Below, piece by piece: positions 17,872 through 25,540 of a stretch of DNA of 44,811 bases. The position numbers and the translations under genes are program-made. This DNA comes from Rhodococcus phenolicus (lineage in GTDB: Bacteria; Actinomycetota; Actinomycetes; Mycobacteriales; Mycobacteriaceae). Where the stretch lies: the NCBI RefSeq assembly GCF_001646785.1, contig NZ_LRRH01000019.1, positions 1-44,811 on the forward strand. Reading direction: 5' to 3'. The notes beneath the pieces are model-generated. The model ran no database searches. It was not told the origin of the DNA and worked only from the letters and a program-made list of their open reading frames with translations. Numbering within the stretch: the stretch's first letter is position 1; each line of letters opens with the position of its first letter.

Positions 17872-19056
17872 ATGAACAACGACACTCCCATCGGTAACCG
17901 TGCGGCCCGCCGCGCCCACCGTCGCCGTACGGTCCAGCGTCAGGCCACGGCAGCGTTCGTAGCGTCCGCAGCCGTCGCAGCAGGACTGGTGCTGACTCCC
18001 ACGGCAGGGGCGGCTCCCTCGCAGGGCGGCACCACCGGCGGCGCAACCCAAGGTGGCACCACCACTGCGCCCGCGCCAGTGCCGGAAGCCGACGTCGTGT
18101 CGGTGCCGGAGGCGCCGTCCGAGCCGATCTACTGGTCCGCCCCACCGGCAGTAGCGCCGCAGTATGCGCCGTTGCCGAACTACGACTACGACACCGGCCG
18201 CTACGACCGTCAGGCCAGCTACACCCCGCCGCTGGACCTGTCGACGCTGCACGCCCCGATCGAGGTCGAGCAGGCCCCGATCTACATCGCCCCGCCCGAG
18301 AAAATCATGGTCGGCGACTACCACGTCACCCAGCCGAACTGGGTCACCGATGCCGACCGCGAGCGCACCAACAACACCGCGGGCCTGACCCGCTCTCAGG
18401 TGGCCACGTTCTGGAAGTCCGTCGGTGTCGGCGCCGACCGTGCCGACCGTGTCGCGGCCGCCCAGATCGGCGGTGTCGCCGCCGGTGCGACCGCCGGTGC
18501 GGTGGCCGGTGCGGTGCCGGGGGCGTTGATCGGTGGCACCATCGGCGGCATCGGCGGTGCCGCGCTCGGCGGTGTGGTCCCGCTGCCGATCCCGATGCTG
18601 CCCGAAGTCACCACCGGTGTTGCGGGCACCGCGGCGGGCGCGGCGATCGGCGCCGCCGTCGGCGCAGTGCCCGGTGCCGTCGTCGGCGGCGCGGTCGGGT
18701 TGGCCGCCGGTACCGCCTTCGGTGCCGGGGACGACGAAGGCCAACCGATCGAGATCGAATTGCCCGACGTGGACCAGGACGTGATCACCGAACAGGCTGC
18801 GGCGACGGTCGAGCAGTGGCAGTCCTCCGGACCGGTCGGTGCCGCTGCCGCGGAGATGGTGCAGGACGCGGTGCAGAGCGCCCCGCAGATCGATGCGCAG
18901 GCCCGCGAGTGGGTGACGGCTCAGCCCGGCGGCGACAGTGTGATCGCCGCTGTCGACAGCACCCTCGAGACGTTCTTCGGTGGCTCGGCCGGGACCGCCG
19001 CCGAGATGATCTCGACCGCCATCGGCCAGGGCGCCGGCGCCCCGACCTCCGCCTGA
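17872..19056 (+). CDS. Secreted glycine-zipper protein
   Basis: A 394-residue exported protein. It has a basic N-terminus with a twin-Arg-rich stretch (RAARRAHRRR), a hydrophobic core (about 27-42) and an AGAA cleavage site near residue 45. A Gly/Thr linker and a Pro/Tyr-rich part follow. From about residue 200 to 285 there is a long Gly/Ala repeat of GxxxGxxxG type (AGATAGAVAGAVPGALIGG and more), a glycine zipper that can insert into or pack within membranes. The C-terminus is acidic and helical. The ATG at 17872 is preceded by GAAAGG. Similar rhodococcal proteins are, as I recall, loosely annotated 'insoluble domain protein'. A pore or envelope role in transfer is inference. Confidence 0.75.
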   Translation: MNNDTPIGNRAARRAHRRRTVQRQATAAFVASAAVAAGLVLTPTAGAAPSQGGTTGGATQGGTTTAPAPVPEADVVSVPEAPSEPIYWSAPPAVAPQYAPLPNYDYDTGRYDRQASYTPPLDLSTLHAPIEVEQAPIYIAPPEKIMVGDYHVTQPNWVTDADRERTNNTAGLTRSQVATFWKSVGVGADRADRVAAAQIGGVAAGATAGAVAGAVPGALIGGTIGGIGGAALGGVVPLPIPMLPEVTTGVAGTAAGAAIGAAVGAVPGAVVGGAVGLAAGTAFGAGDDEGQPIEIELPDVDQDVITEQAAATVEQWQSSGPVGAAAAEMVQDAVQSAPQIDAQAREWVTAQPGGDSVIAAVDSTLETFFGGSAGTAAEMISTAIGQGAGAPTSA

Positions 19057-19085
19057 CCTCACAGATAAGGATGTGGGTGCACCCC

Positions 19086-19778
19086 ATGAAATTCGGCAAG
19101 AACACCTGCCGGCATCCGGCCGTCGTCGACCTTCTCGGCAGTGCACCCACCCCGTCGTCGGGTGCAACCCCTGATGCGGTTGCACCCGGCGATGCGAGGA
19201 ACGATGCATTGGTTGCACCCGCGGTGACTGCACAAGACCGGTCCGGGCGGCACACACCGCAACGCACACGCATCGTTGCCGCAATCGCGGCCACAGTTGT
19301 GGGTGTGGCCGCGGCCGTCATCGCAGGCGTGATCTGGGGTGTTGCCGGTGATGACTCCCAGAATGCTGGTGATGCAACGCAGGTGGATGGCACCGGCGCA
19401 CCGGTACTCGAGCTTTCCGATGCACCGGCGGCTCCGGTGTCCGATCTCGACGACGAGTGCCGGGCCGACCGGGGTGATCAGAGAAGCGGCGCTGGGGTGA
19501 TCGCCGCGTGGAACTACGCCTACTACGTGCGGCGCGACGCGGTCGCCGCCCGCGCTCTGGCCACCTCGAACAGTTCCGTCGTCCCGGCCGAACAGTTGCA
19601 GCCGTTCATCGACGACATCCCGGTCGGCACCAACTACTGCGTACGCACCAAAGCCCTCTCGCCGGATGTCTATCTCGTCGATCTGTCCGAACTGCGCCCC
19701 GACGGCGTGCAACGCATCACCCAAACCGTCACCACCGCGCAGATCGACGGCAAATGGTTCGTCGACGTCTTCAACTGA
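19086..19778 (+). CDS. Single-pass membrane protein with NTF2-like extracytoplasmic domain
   Basis: A protein of about 230 residues with a cytoplasmic Ala/Pro-rich N-terminus to about 60, one transmembrane helix (IVAAIAATVVGVAAAVIAGV, about 62-81), and an outer domain from about 130 on. The domain has IAAWNYAYYVRRDAVAARAL and ends in DGKWFVDVFN, the NTF2/VirB8-like pattern found in two other proteins of the module. The start is uncertain: AAGGA at 19067 fits a GTG at 19077 best, and ATGs lie at 19071 and 19086. It belongs to the plus-strand transfer operon, 30 bp after the glycine-zipper gene. Its DNA is rich in GTTGC/GCAAC. Confidence 0.68.
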   Translation: MKFGKNTCRHPAVVDLLGSAPTPSSGATPDAVAPGDARNDALVAPAVTAQDRSGRHTPQRTRIVAAIAATVVGVAAAVIAGVIWGVAGDDSQNAGDATQVDGTGAPVLELSDAPAAPVSDLDDECRADRGDQRSGAGVIAAWNYAYYVRRDAVAARALATSNSSVVPAEQLQPFIDDIPVGTNYCVRTKALSPDVYLVDLSELRPDGVQRITQTVTTAQIDGKWFVDVFN

Positions 19779-19938
19779 CCACCCGATCCGCCCATTTGCC
19801 GTCCCCGGCGTGGTTCGTGCAGCGCGCGTCCTCGATGTCCTGTCCGCATCCATGCGGTAGGGGAGCGGGAACGCGGCACGGGCGTCAGTAGTCGAATCAG
19901 CACCCCTCTAGAGATTTTCGTAGAAAGAGGCTCCCGTC

Positions 19939-21009
19939 GTGTCCGATGACTCCACTCAGTCCGCACCGCCGTTGCGCCACGATGAGCAACCGGTGCGTTC
20001 GAAGATGCTCGGTGTCGCCGCAGTGGCAACCATGGCCCTGTTCCTCGCCGGCCTGGCGTTCACGCTGTCGTTCGATGCGTTGCGGGCACTGGCCATCGAA
20101 ATCAATGTGCATCCGAGCCGTGCGTGGATGGCGCCGGTTGCCATCGATGTTGCACAGGCCGCTGCAACAGCCGGTTACGTCATCTTCCGCGTTGCCAACC
20201 GGCACGCCTGGGCGCGCCGCTACTGCATGGCCTTGGCGGTCGTCACCGTCGCGTTGAGTGTGGTGGGCAACTCGTACCACTCGTATCAACTCGCTGCCCG
20301 CAACCTCGCGCGCGTTGCAGCAGGGGAGATGCTCGACTTCATCCCACAACCCCCAGCCATTGCCGCGGTCATTGCGGCGATCTTCCCGCTGCTGTGGCTG
20401 GCACTGTTCCACCTGTTCACCATGATGCTGCAGGTTGTCATCGACGAACGCACCCAACGCCGTGATGCTGCAACGGTGGATCATGTCGTGCACCGCACGG
20501 ACACCAGCGTTGCATCGCCCCATGGAGAAGCAAAGAAGGCGTTGGAGCGGGAAGCCCCGCTCGTTGCGGTGGCGACGCCGCAGAATGCGACCTCCGCAGT
20601 TGGCGCATCCGATGGGTACAACGCACCGCACGGTGCATCACAGAACGAGTCCGCAAAGTACGGTGTTGCAGCCGTTGCCACCGCCGATGAGATTCCTGTT
20701 GCCGACGTTGCCGTGGACCACCGCGGCGGCGATGCAACGCGCAACGGCTACCCGCAAACCCCGGCCGGGCTGCATCAGTTCCTCGCCGACGGCGATTTCA
20801 CCGACCCGGTGAAGCACGTTGCCGCCATGCTCATCGACGAACCGCATCTGCGGCAGACCCAGGTTGCGCGGCGGTTGCACGTCGACAAGTCGACCGTCAG
20901 CAGGCGGTGGCGTCTGTTCGTTGCCGCCGCTGCAACCGAAGGATTCACGGTGCCGCCCTTACCAGCCGCCGACGCCACTGAGATGGTCCGCGAGCTGCAA
21001 CCGGCATGA
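19939..21009 (+). CDS. DUF2637 (SpdB-like) membrane protein with C-terminal HTH
   Basis: A 356-residue protein. Residues about 24-175 contain four transmembrane helices in the DUF2637 pattern, a family found in actinomycete conjugative elements, including spread (Spd) proteins. A 120-residue Ala-rich linker leads to a helix-turn-helix at about 303-328 (LRQTQVARRLHVDKSTVSRRW), as in replication-initiator or sigma-like HTHs. It may tie a DNA site to the membrane or the translocase. The GTG start at 19939 has GAAAGAGG eight bases upstream. Codon choice is odd: GTT before GC-starting codons is frequent, giving many GTTGC pentamers. DUF2637 identity is fairly sure. Confidence 0.8.
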   Translation: MSDDSTQSAPPLRHDEQPVRSKMLGVAAVATMALFLAGLAFTLSFDALRALAIEINVHPSRAWMAPVAIDVAQAAATAGYVIFRVANRHAWARRYCMALAVVTVALSVVGNSYHSYQLAARNLARVAAGEMLDFIPQPPAIAAVIAAIFPLLWLALFHLFTMMLQVVIDERTQRRDAATVDHVVHRTDTSVASPHGEAKKALEREAPLVAVATPQNATSAVGASDGYNAPHGASQNESAKYGVAAVATADEIPVADVAVDHRGGDATRNGYPQTPAGLHQFLADGDFTDPVKHVAAMLIDEPHLRQTQVARRLHVDKSTVSRRWRLFVAAAATEGFTVPPLPAADATEMVRELQPA

Positions 21010-21144
21010 CTCACACGATCGGAGTGGGGTCGCCGGGTGTTCTGGGGATCACGAGTGCACTGGGCAAACCCCCGGTTGCGACGGGGAAGCCACCGGAGTG
21101 GATGCGGTGCGTATCGACGGTGTAGTGAACACTGCGGCGTTGCG

Positions 21145-21180
21145 GTACGATGGTGTACGGATCGTTCGGATTGTACGGAT
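21145..21180 (+). promoter_or_regulatory. Four phased direct repeats, candidate antitoxin operator
   Basis: GTACGATG (21145), GTACGGAT (21155), GTTCGGAT (21164) and GTACGGAT (21173) follow each other at 9-10 bp, one helical turn, and end directly at the ribosome site GGAGGAGG (21181-21188). TACGAT at 21146-21151 is a plausible -10 box. Same-face binding sites overlapping a promoter suit autoregulation by the HTH antitoxin downstream. Confidence 0.6.
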
Positions 21181-21192
21181 GGAGGAGGTGTG

Positions 21193-22170
21193 ATGGCGCG
21201 CTCACGCAGTGACCTGCACCGGAAGGCAGCGCAGGCAGTCGCGATCAAGCGAACCAAGGCGTGCCGCCATATGCATGCACCGCTAGTGGCATCTGCCGCC
21301 GTCACCGTCCGGGGCGGCGCCAGTCGCTCCGCGCAAACCTCGAACGCCCGACCCTCAGAGGGCTCGGTCCCGTCCGTGCGACGAGGCGGCCGGATTCCCG
21401 GATTGGTCAAGCCTCAGCCCGGCGCGCCGGACGGTCTCGGGCGCAGCCGGAAGGTGACCGCAGCAACCGCGGCACGCCTCGATCGCATCGTCGACGGACT
21501 CGTGGCGTCGTTCCTCGGTTCGAACGGCGTTGCAGCGGTGTCGAAGAAGGTGTCCTTGGGGGCTGCTCCGGAAGCGCACGACACCTTGATCCGCGCGTAT
21601 CTGCTGGACCGATTGTCGGGGGCTTCCACTCGGGCGCAGTGCCGTGTCGAGATCGAGCGGCAGGGCCCGCTGCTCAGCGTGCGGGTCACCCTCGAACCTG
21701 CCGCCGCAACGACGGCTACACCCGTGAAGTCGGAACCCGTAGCGGCGCCGCGCGAGCCGGTGACCATTCCCACCTCGGCAGGTCCGTTCGAGTACACGCC
21801 GCCGATCGACCTGCACCGCGACACCTACTCGGCGCAGGAGGCCTCGAGCCGGCTCTCCCGCACGGGACAGTCGACCTCCCGGACTATCGCGCACGAGCGG
21901 CGCAAAGAGTCGAAGCTGCTCGCGCTCAAAGTGGCCAATGGGTTCCGCTTCCCGGCCTTCCAGTTCGATCCCCGCGGCGGCATCCACCCCCTCGTCGAAC
22001 GCGCCAACATGCGACTCGGCGCATTCCACGATCCGTGGGGCACCTTGTCGTGGTGGTTCGAGGACAACGACATCCTCGACAACATGACACCGGCAGCAGC
22101 TCTGGCCGCCGGCACCCTGGACGGGCAGCTCCTCGACGCAGCGCTCGACGACCTGACGGCAGGAATGTGA
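21193..22170 (+). CDS. Xre/MbcA/ParS-type antitoxin with long N-terminal extension
   Basis: A 325-residue protein whose last 115 residues match the antitoxins paired with RES toxins. An HTH-like part begins near 211 (YSAQEASSRL), then LALKVANGFRFPAFQFD near 240-255 and the toxin-binding end ANMRLGAFHDPWGTLSWWFEDN near 270-290 with LDNMTPAAAL. The function is to bind and block the toxin and probably to repress the operon. Residues 1-200 are Ala/Arg/Ser-rich with one small folded-looking stretch (80-165) and have no counterpart in ordinary antitoxins of 100-160 residues. The ATG at 21193 has a strong GGAGGAGG. The stop overlaps the toxin start (GTGA). Confidence 0.82.
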   Translation: MARSRSDLHRKAAQAVAIKRTKACRHMHAPLVASAAVTVRGGASRSAQTSNARPSEGSVPSVRRGGRIPGLVKPQPGAPDGLGRSRKVTAATAARLDRIVDGLVASFLGSNGVAAVSKKVSLGAAPEAHDTLIRAYLLDRLSGASTRAQCRVEIERQGPLLSVRVTLEPAAATTATPVKSEPVAAPREPVTIPTSAGPFEYTPPIDLHRDTYSAQEASSRLSRTGQSTSRTIAHERRKESKLLALKVANGFRFPAFQFDPRGGIHPLVERANMRLGAFHDPWGTLSWWFEDNDILDNMTPAAALAAGTLDGQLLDAALDDLTAGM

Positions 22171-22910
22171 GCGAACACCCCACCAACGACCACCCAGAGC
22201 TTCCGCTCCAGCGTCCCGAGGACGACGAGTTCTACAACGGCTCCGCCGTCGAAGTTATGACCGTGCCGGCCGGCACCACGCTATGGCGGTTCGTCGAACT
22301 CGACCCGCCCTACGACGTGTCGACGTTCAACCCGAACATCTCGCCACACCACGAGCACCCCACCGGAGCCGAACTCGGCCAACAAGGCCGGTTCGATCCC
22401 CTCGACCGTGCACACGGTGGGTACGTGTACTGCTCGCCCACACTCGGCGGTGCGGTTGCCGAAGGGATCCTGCGTGCGAAGAAGATCCCCGCCAGCCGCA
22501 TCATTGCGGCCGTCCAGGTCGACGGGCGAGCATTGGTGCGATGGCAACTGCACGTCGACCTCGACGTCGCCGTCATGCGCGACCCGCACCTGCGGAAAGT
22601 CGGACTGACCAGCAGCATCCACAGCTGCACGCGTCGGGATTACGGGTGGAGCCGCCGCGTTGCGCACGCCATCCTTGCCCGGAACCCGCACCTGCACGGC
22701 CTGGCATACCCGTGTCGCAACGACACCCACAGCACGGCCTTGGTGCTCGTACAACGCCCACGTGGGCCACTGGCCGAACCTGGTGCGTACTCCCTCGTCG
22801 ACATGTGTGCCCCGGTCCGCGACGCTTCCTTGCGTTACGACATCGCACGCACCCTCTTCGTCAATGCCGGCGTCGTACTCGCCGAACCCAACCCCGAGGA
22901 CGAAGAGTAA
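22167..22910 (+). CDS. RES-domain toxin
   Basis: A 247-residue protein of the RES family, whose studied members (MbcT and relatives) destroy NAD+. Matching features are TTLWRF near residue 38, GRFDPLDRAHGGYVYCS near 75-90 and GGAVAEGIL with the conserved Glu near 97, the usual spacing of the Arg, Tyr and Glu active-site positions. The Ser of the family name is probably the one in YCSPT. The GTG start at 22167 overlaps the antitoxin stop by 4 bp, so the pair is coupled. The frame is intact, unlike the second toxin-antitoxin locus at 29.4-30.4 kb. Likely role: maintenance of the element. NAD+ phosphorolysis versus hydrolysis cannot be told. Confidence 0.82.
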   Translation: MSEHPTNDHPELPLQRPEDDEFYNGSAVEVMTVPAGTTLWRFVELDPPYDVSTFNPNISPHHEHPTGAELGQQGRFDPLDRAHGGYVYCSPTLGGAVAEGILRAKKIPASRIIAAVQVDGRALVRWQLHVDLDVAVMRDPHLRKVGLTSSIHSCTRRDYGWSRRVAHAILARNPHLHGLAYPCRNDTHSTALVLVQRPRGPLAEPGAYSLVDMCAPVRDASLRYDIARTLFVNAGVVLAEPNPEDEE

Positions 22911-23084
22911 ACGCTGCAGGTCGTCTGCGGCGACGTCACCACCCTTGCGGGATGCGTCCTCAGCCACACGGCAATGTTGTCGAGCACTTGTCCACGATCT
23001 CGAGAAGCTCGCCTCGGACGACACCCGAGCGTGACTCTGTCGGCGACGAACTTGTGTCCGCGTTCGCTCGAAGGGGATTGCGCT

Positions 23085-23420
23085 CACCCGAAGGCCGTGC
23101 AGTCGATGCTCTGCCAAGCCATTGCGCTCGGTGGCCGCCGCTGGACTGCTTCGATACGGTCCTGCCTGACCTGTATGCCGACGCGGGATTCGTGCCTGTT
23201 GCACGGCTGAAGCGGAACGACGACTACGCACCCGCTGGCGGGGCTCAAGACACTTCCGTGCGTACAACAACGAGCGTCCCCACGAGGTGTTCACGGCTCA
23301 CGATCCGGACCGCAGAGGCGGCGAGGGCAAGAGTCTACGTCGACTACGACGCTTCATCGAGATGCTCAGGGATCCTGCTGGACATCGGCGACAGCGAGAC
23401 CCCAACCGGAAAGCGCCTGC
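23085..23420 (+). pseudogene. Gene relic spread over three frames
   Basis: One former protein can be followed through three plus-strand frames: HPKAVQSMLCQAIALGGRR (from 23085), then LDCFDTVLPDLYADAGFVPV (from 23141) through NDDYAPAGG, then RHFRAYNNERPHEVF (from 23248) through HDPDRRGGEG. The order and motifs resemble small proteins of actinobacterial phages and plasmids with an 'FDgxLPxlYaxaGF...NDeyAP...YNxxRPdVVfM.yDPdr' pattern, seen here from memory. At least two frameshifts separate the parts. YNNERPH at first suggested an IS3 transposase, but the flanking text fits the other family better. Confidence 0.55.
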
Positions 23421-23543
23421 GCATCTCGAAGGCTTCATCTCACCGACACGGGACTACATCGTGACCGAAAACGCGACCGAACGTACTTCCCGTGACTACG
23501 TTCGATGGAAACCGAACGTCCACCAGCGGAAAGGATTCCACTG

Positions 23544-24158
23544 ATGTCCGACGCATCGAATCCCGGCGGTGCCGGTTCGCCCGCACCCGGCTACTACCCC
23601 GACCCATCCGGTGTCATGCGATGGTGGGACGGAACCCGGTGGACCGATCGCGTACAGAACAGCGGACCGCCTCCGTTGGCACCCCACCCGCCCAAGAAAT
23701 CGCACACCGTGCGCAACATCTTATTGGCGCTGGTTGCAGTGGGTGTATTGGCGATCGGCGGCTGTATCGCATTCCTCGCTGTCGCCGCGAACGAGGTCAA
23801 CGAGGCAATCGAAACCGCAGAGGCCCAGGACTCCGCCCCTGGCGGCCCCGACAACCCCCTGACAATTACCGAGGGTCAGCCGTTCGAGGTCTCGGGCTTC
23901 CAGTACGCACCCGGATGGTCCGTCACGCAGGACGCACTCGGTTATGCCCAGATAGAGGGCCTGAAGGTGACCAATGCGCGAGGTGACAAGGACGGTGCGC
24001 TCGTGGAGATCAAGTTCATGGACGGAAACGAAGTAGTGGCGCTCGTCGACTGCACGACAGAACAGATCCCGGTCGGTCAAACCACGTCCTTGAACTGCTC
24101 CAGTGGCGACAAGTTCCCAGCGACCTACGACAGGATCACCATCAACGACACCTTCTGA
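23544..24158 (+). CDS. DUF2510 membrane-anchored protein
   Basis: A 204-residue protein. Residues 15-40 are a DUF2510 motif (GYYPDPSGVMRWWDGTRWTD), widespread in actinobacterial membrane proteins. A Pro-rich linker leads to a transmembrane helix at about 57-79 and an outer beta-rich domain (100-204) with two Cys and a 'dGtaleVkF.dgn' pattern like FxLYD/DUF4352-type domains. Function unknown. The ATG at 23544 has GGAAAGGA nine bases upstream, better than earlier in-frame codons. It stands alone on the plus strand after the gene relic. Confidence 0.8.
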   Translation: MSDASNPGGAGSPAPGYYPDPSGVMRWWDGTRWTDRVQNSGPPPLAPHPPKKSHTVRNILLALVAVGVLAIGGCIAFLAVAANEVNEAIETAEAQDSAPGGPDNPLTITEGQPFEVSGFQYAPGWSVTQDALGYAQIEGLKVTNARGDKDGALVEIKFMDGNEVVALVDCTTEQIPVGQTTSLNCSSGDKFPATYDRITINDTF

Positions 24159-24638
24159 GCGCAGCAGGAACTCATGCCGGAGCAGACTGCCGCCACCGTC
24201 CCGCACGAGGGGTGTTGCTGAGTTCTGCGCGCCCGAACGTTCGTGGAACGCGACAGCAAATAGCGTGCACAGATCCTTCACGTAGCCACCGCTGGCCGGA
24301 ACACTCGAGGGCATATATCCGCTTCAGCGGCCGGCACGACGCACCATGGCATTTCCGAGAAGTCCGCGTTCAGACGTTCATTCACGCGAGTGCGTTCACC
24401 ATGAACAGCTCGCCAGTTCACGTAGCCCACGGTGAGGGGGATACCCGCCCCTTCGACCGGCCCGCAGCGGTGAAAGAAGCGCACGTCGTAATCGCCGCAT
24501 GGCTGCAACGGGCAGATCCGAGACCTGCACGTACGCAACGAAGCCAGATCTTGCCGGACATCACCCGTCGGCCACGTACTTCCGGCAACGTCCCGATCTG
24601 GTTGCGGGGGTCCCGTTCGTAGCCGATCGCCATGCAGG
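24159..24638. other. No recognisable gene
   Basis: About 480 bp in which the open frames on both strands translate to low-complexity Arg/Pro/Ser-rich text with no domain or ribosome site. It may be eroded coding DNA, in keeping with the relics on both sides, but I could not rebuild a protein from it. Confidence 0.4.
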
Positions 24639-24845
24639 GTGATCACACTGCACATCGAGACCGACATCGCTGACCGGATGGATGGATCGATGACTAGCGA
24701 CGGTCGTTCGGACAATAGCCGGGAGCCCGACGAGCCGTCTGAGCGCGCCGTACATATCGAGGTCGTCTACGAACCTGACCTCGGTGTCATCGCCGAGGTC
24801 ACTAGGGCCGACGGCCGCCGGTTCTGTGGCACCGACCCAGGCTAA
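24639..24845 (+). CDS. Small hypothetical protein
   Basis: A possible 68-residue protein starting GTG at 24639, acidic, with a protein-like end AVHIEVVYEPDLGVIAEV followed by RADGRRFCGTD. There is a weak purine run (CAGGG) before the start; an in-frame ATG near 24691 would give about 50 residues. No family recognised. It may be a remnant; low confidence. Confidence 0.3.
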   Translation: MITLHIETDIADRMDGSMTSDGRSDNSREPDEPSERAVHIEVVYEPDLGVIAEVTRADGRRFCGTDPG

Positions 24846-25133
24846 TCGGTGGGAATGTGAAACGTTGACGTCCGGCACCGCCCACACCGCATGCTTCCCG
24901 AAACGACCTGCAAGACTCCGAGTTCGGCGATAACGTGTTCTAGTCGGGGATTTCGGAACACGCCCCGTCTCGCCTTCGATCGGGGGAGGGCGAGGCGGGC
25001 ATCCCGCAACCATCGGATCCCGATCGCGTCACGAAGTCACGACCGGCAAGCCGTTCAGCTGCGCTGTGCGCACACATCGCCAATGATCCAATTGCGACCT
25101 GAGCGACCCCCGACTTCTCAGGCCGCACAAACG

Positions 25134-25163
25134 TCCCACCTCGACGTCACCGTCAAGGTGGGA
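25134..25163 (+). terminator. Candidate terminator hairpin
   Basis: TCCCACCT (25134-25141) and AGGTGGGA (25156-25163) form a perfect 8-bp stem with a 14-nt loop, followed by TGTTTTC. This is a modest Rho-independent signal for plus-strand transcription. The 300 bp before it (24846-25133) hold no gene that I can support. Confidence 0.4.
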
Positions 25164-25344
25164 TGTTTTCGTCGTTGCCATGGCTCGTCGCCTGTCGGAG
25201 CTCCGGATATCCAGTCGGTTCGCAGGCGGGCGCCTGGCTGACGGCACCCGTCGTGCAGCGCGGACACGCTTGATGTCGGCGTGGTCGCCGTCGCTGCGCG
25301 CGCCTTCGAGGCCATCCCCGGACTGTCATTGGCCCCGCACTTCC

Positions 25345-25530
25345 AGCAACACGGCCTGGCGGCGGTCCGTGCCGGCACCGGGGTTGGGGCAGTCCGCCGG
25401 CGATGACGGCGAAGAAGATCAGCTGGCGCGGGTGGTGCGCGACAACGGGATGAAGCAATCCGCGATCGCGGAGATCTTCTAAATAGGCCGTATGACGTTG
25501 TACCGGCACCTGGAAGGAAGCGCGTGCACA
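25345..25530 (+). pseudogene. Tn3-type serine resolvase, C-terminal relic
   Basis: Fragments of one resolvase tail in different frames: GLAAVRAG (from 25353), PPAMTAKKIS around 25400, then ARVVRDNGMKQSAIAEIF, a TAA at 25480-25482, and IGRMTLYRHL in the same frame. The last pieces make a complete resolvase HTH (MKQSAIAEIxxIGRMTLYRHL) broken by the stop. No catalytic N-terminal domain is left upstream. It is evidence for a lost transposon. Confidence 0.65.
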
Positions 25531-25540
25531 ACCACCGTCC

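Noticed and set aside
23248-23300. YNNERPHEV reading as the end of an IS3-type transposase
   Set aside because: The flanking text (NDDYAP before, HDPDRRGGEG after) fits a different phage/plasmid protein family, and no integrase motifs are present upstream.
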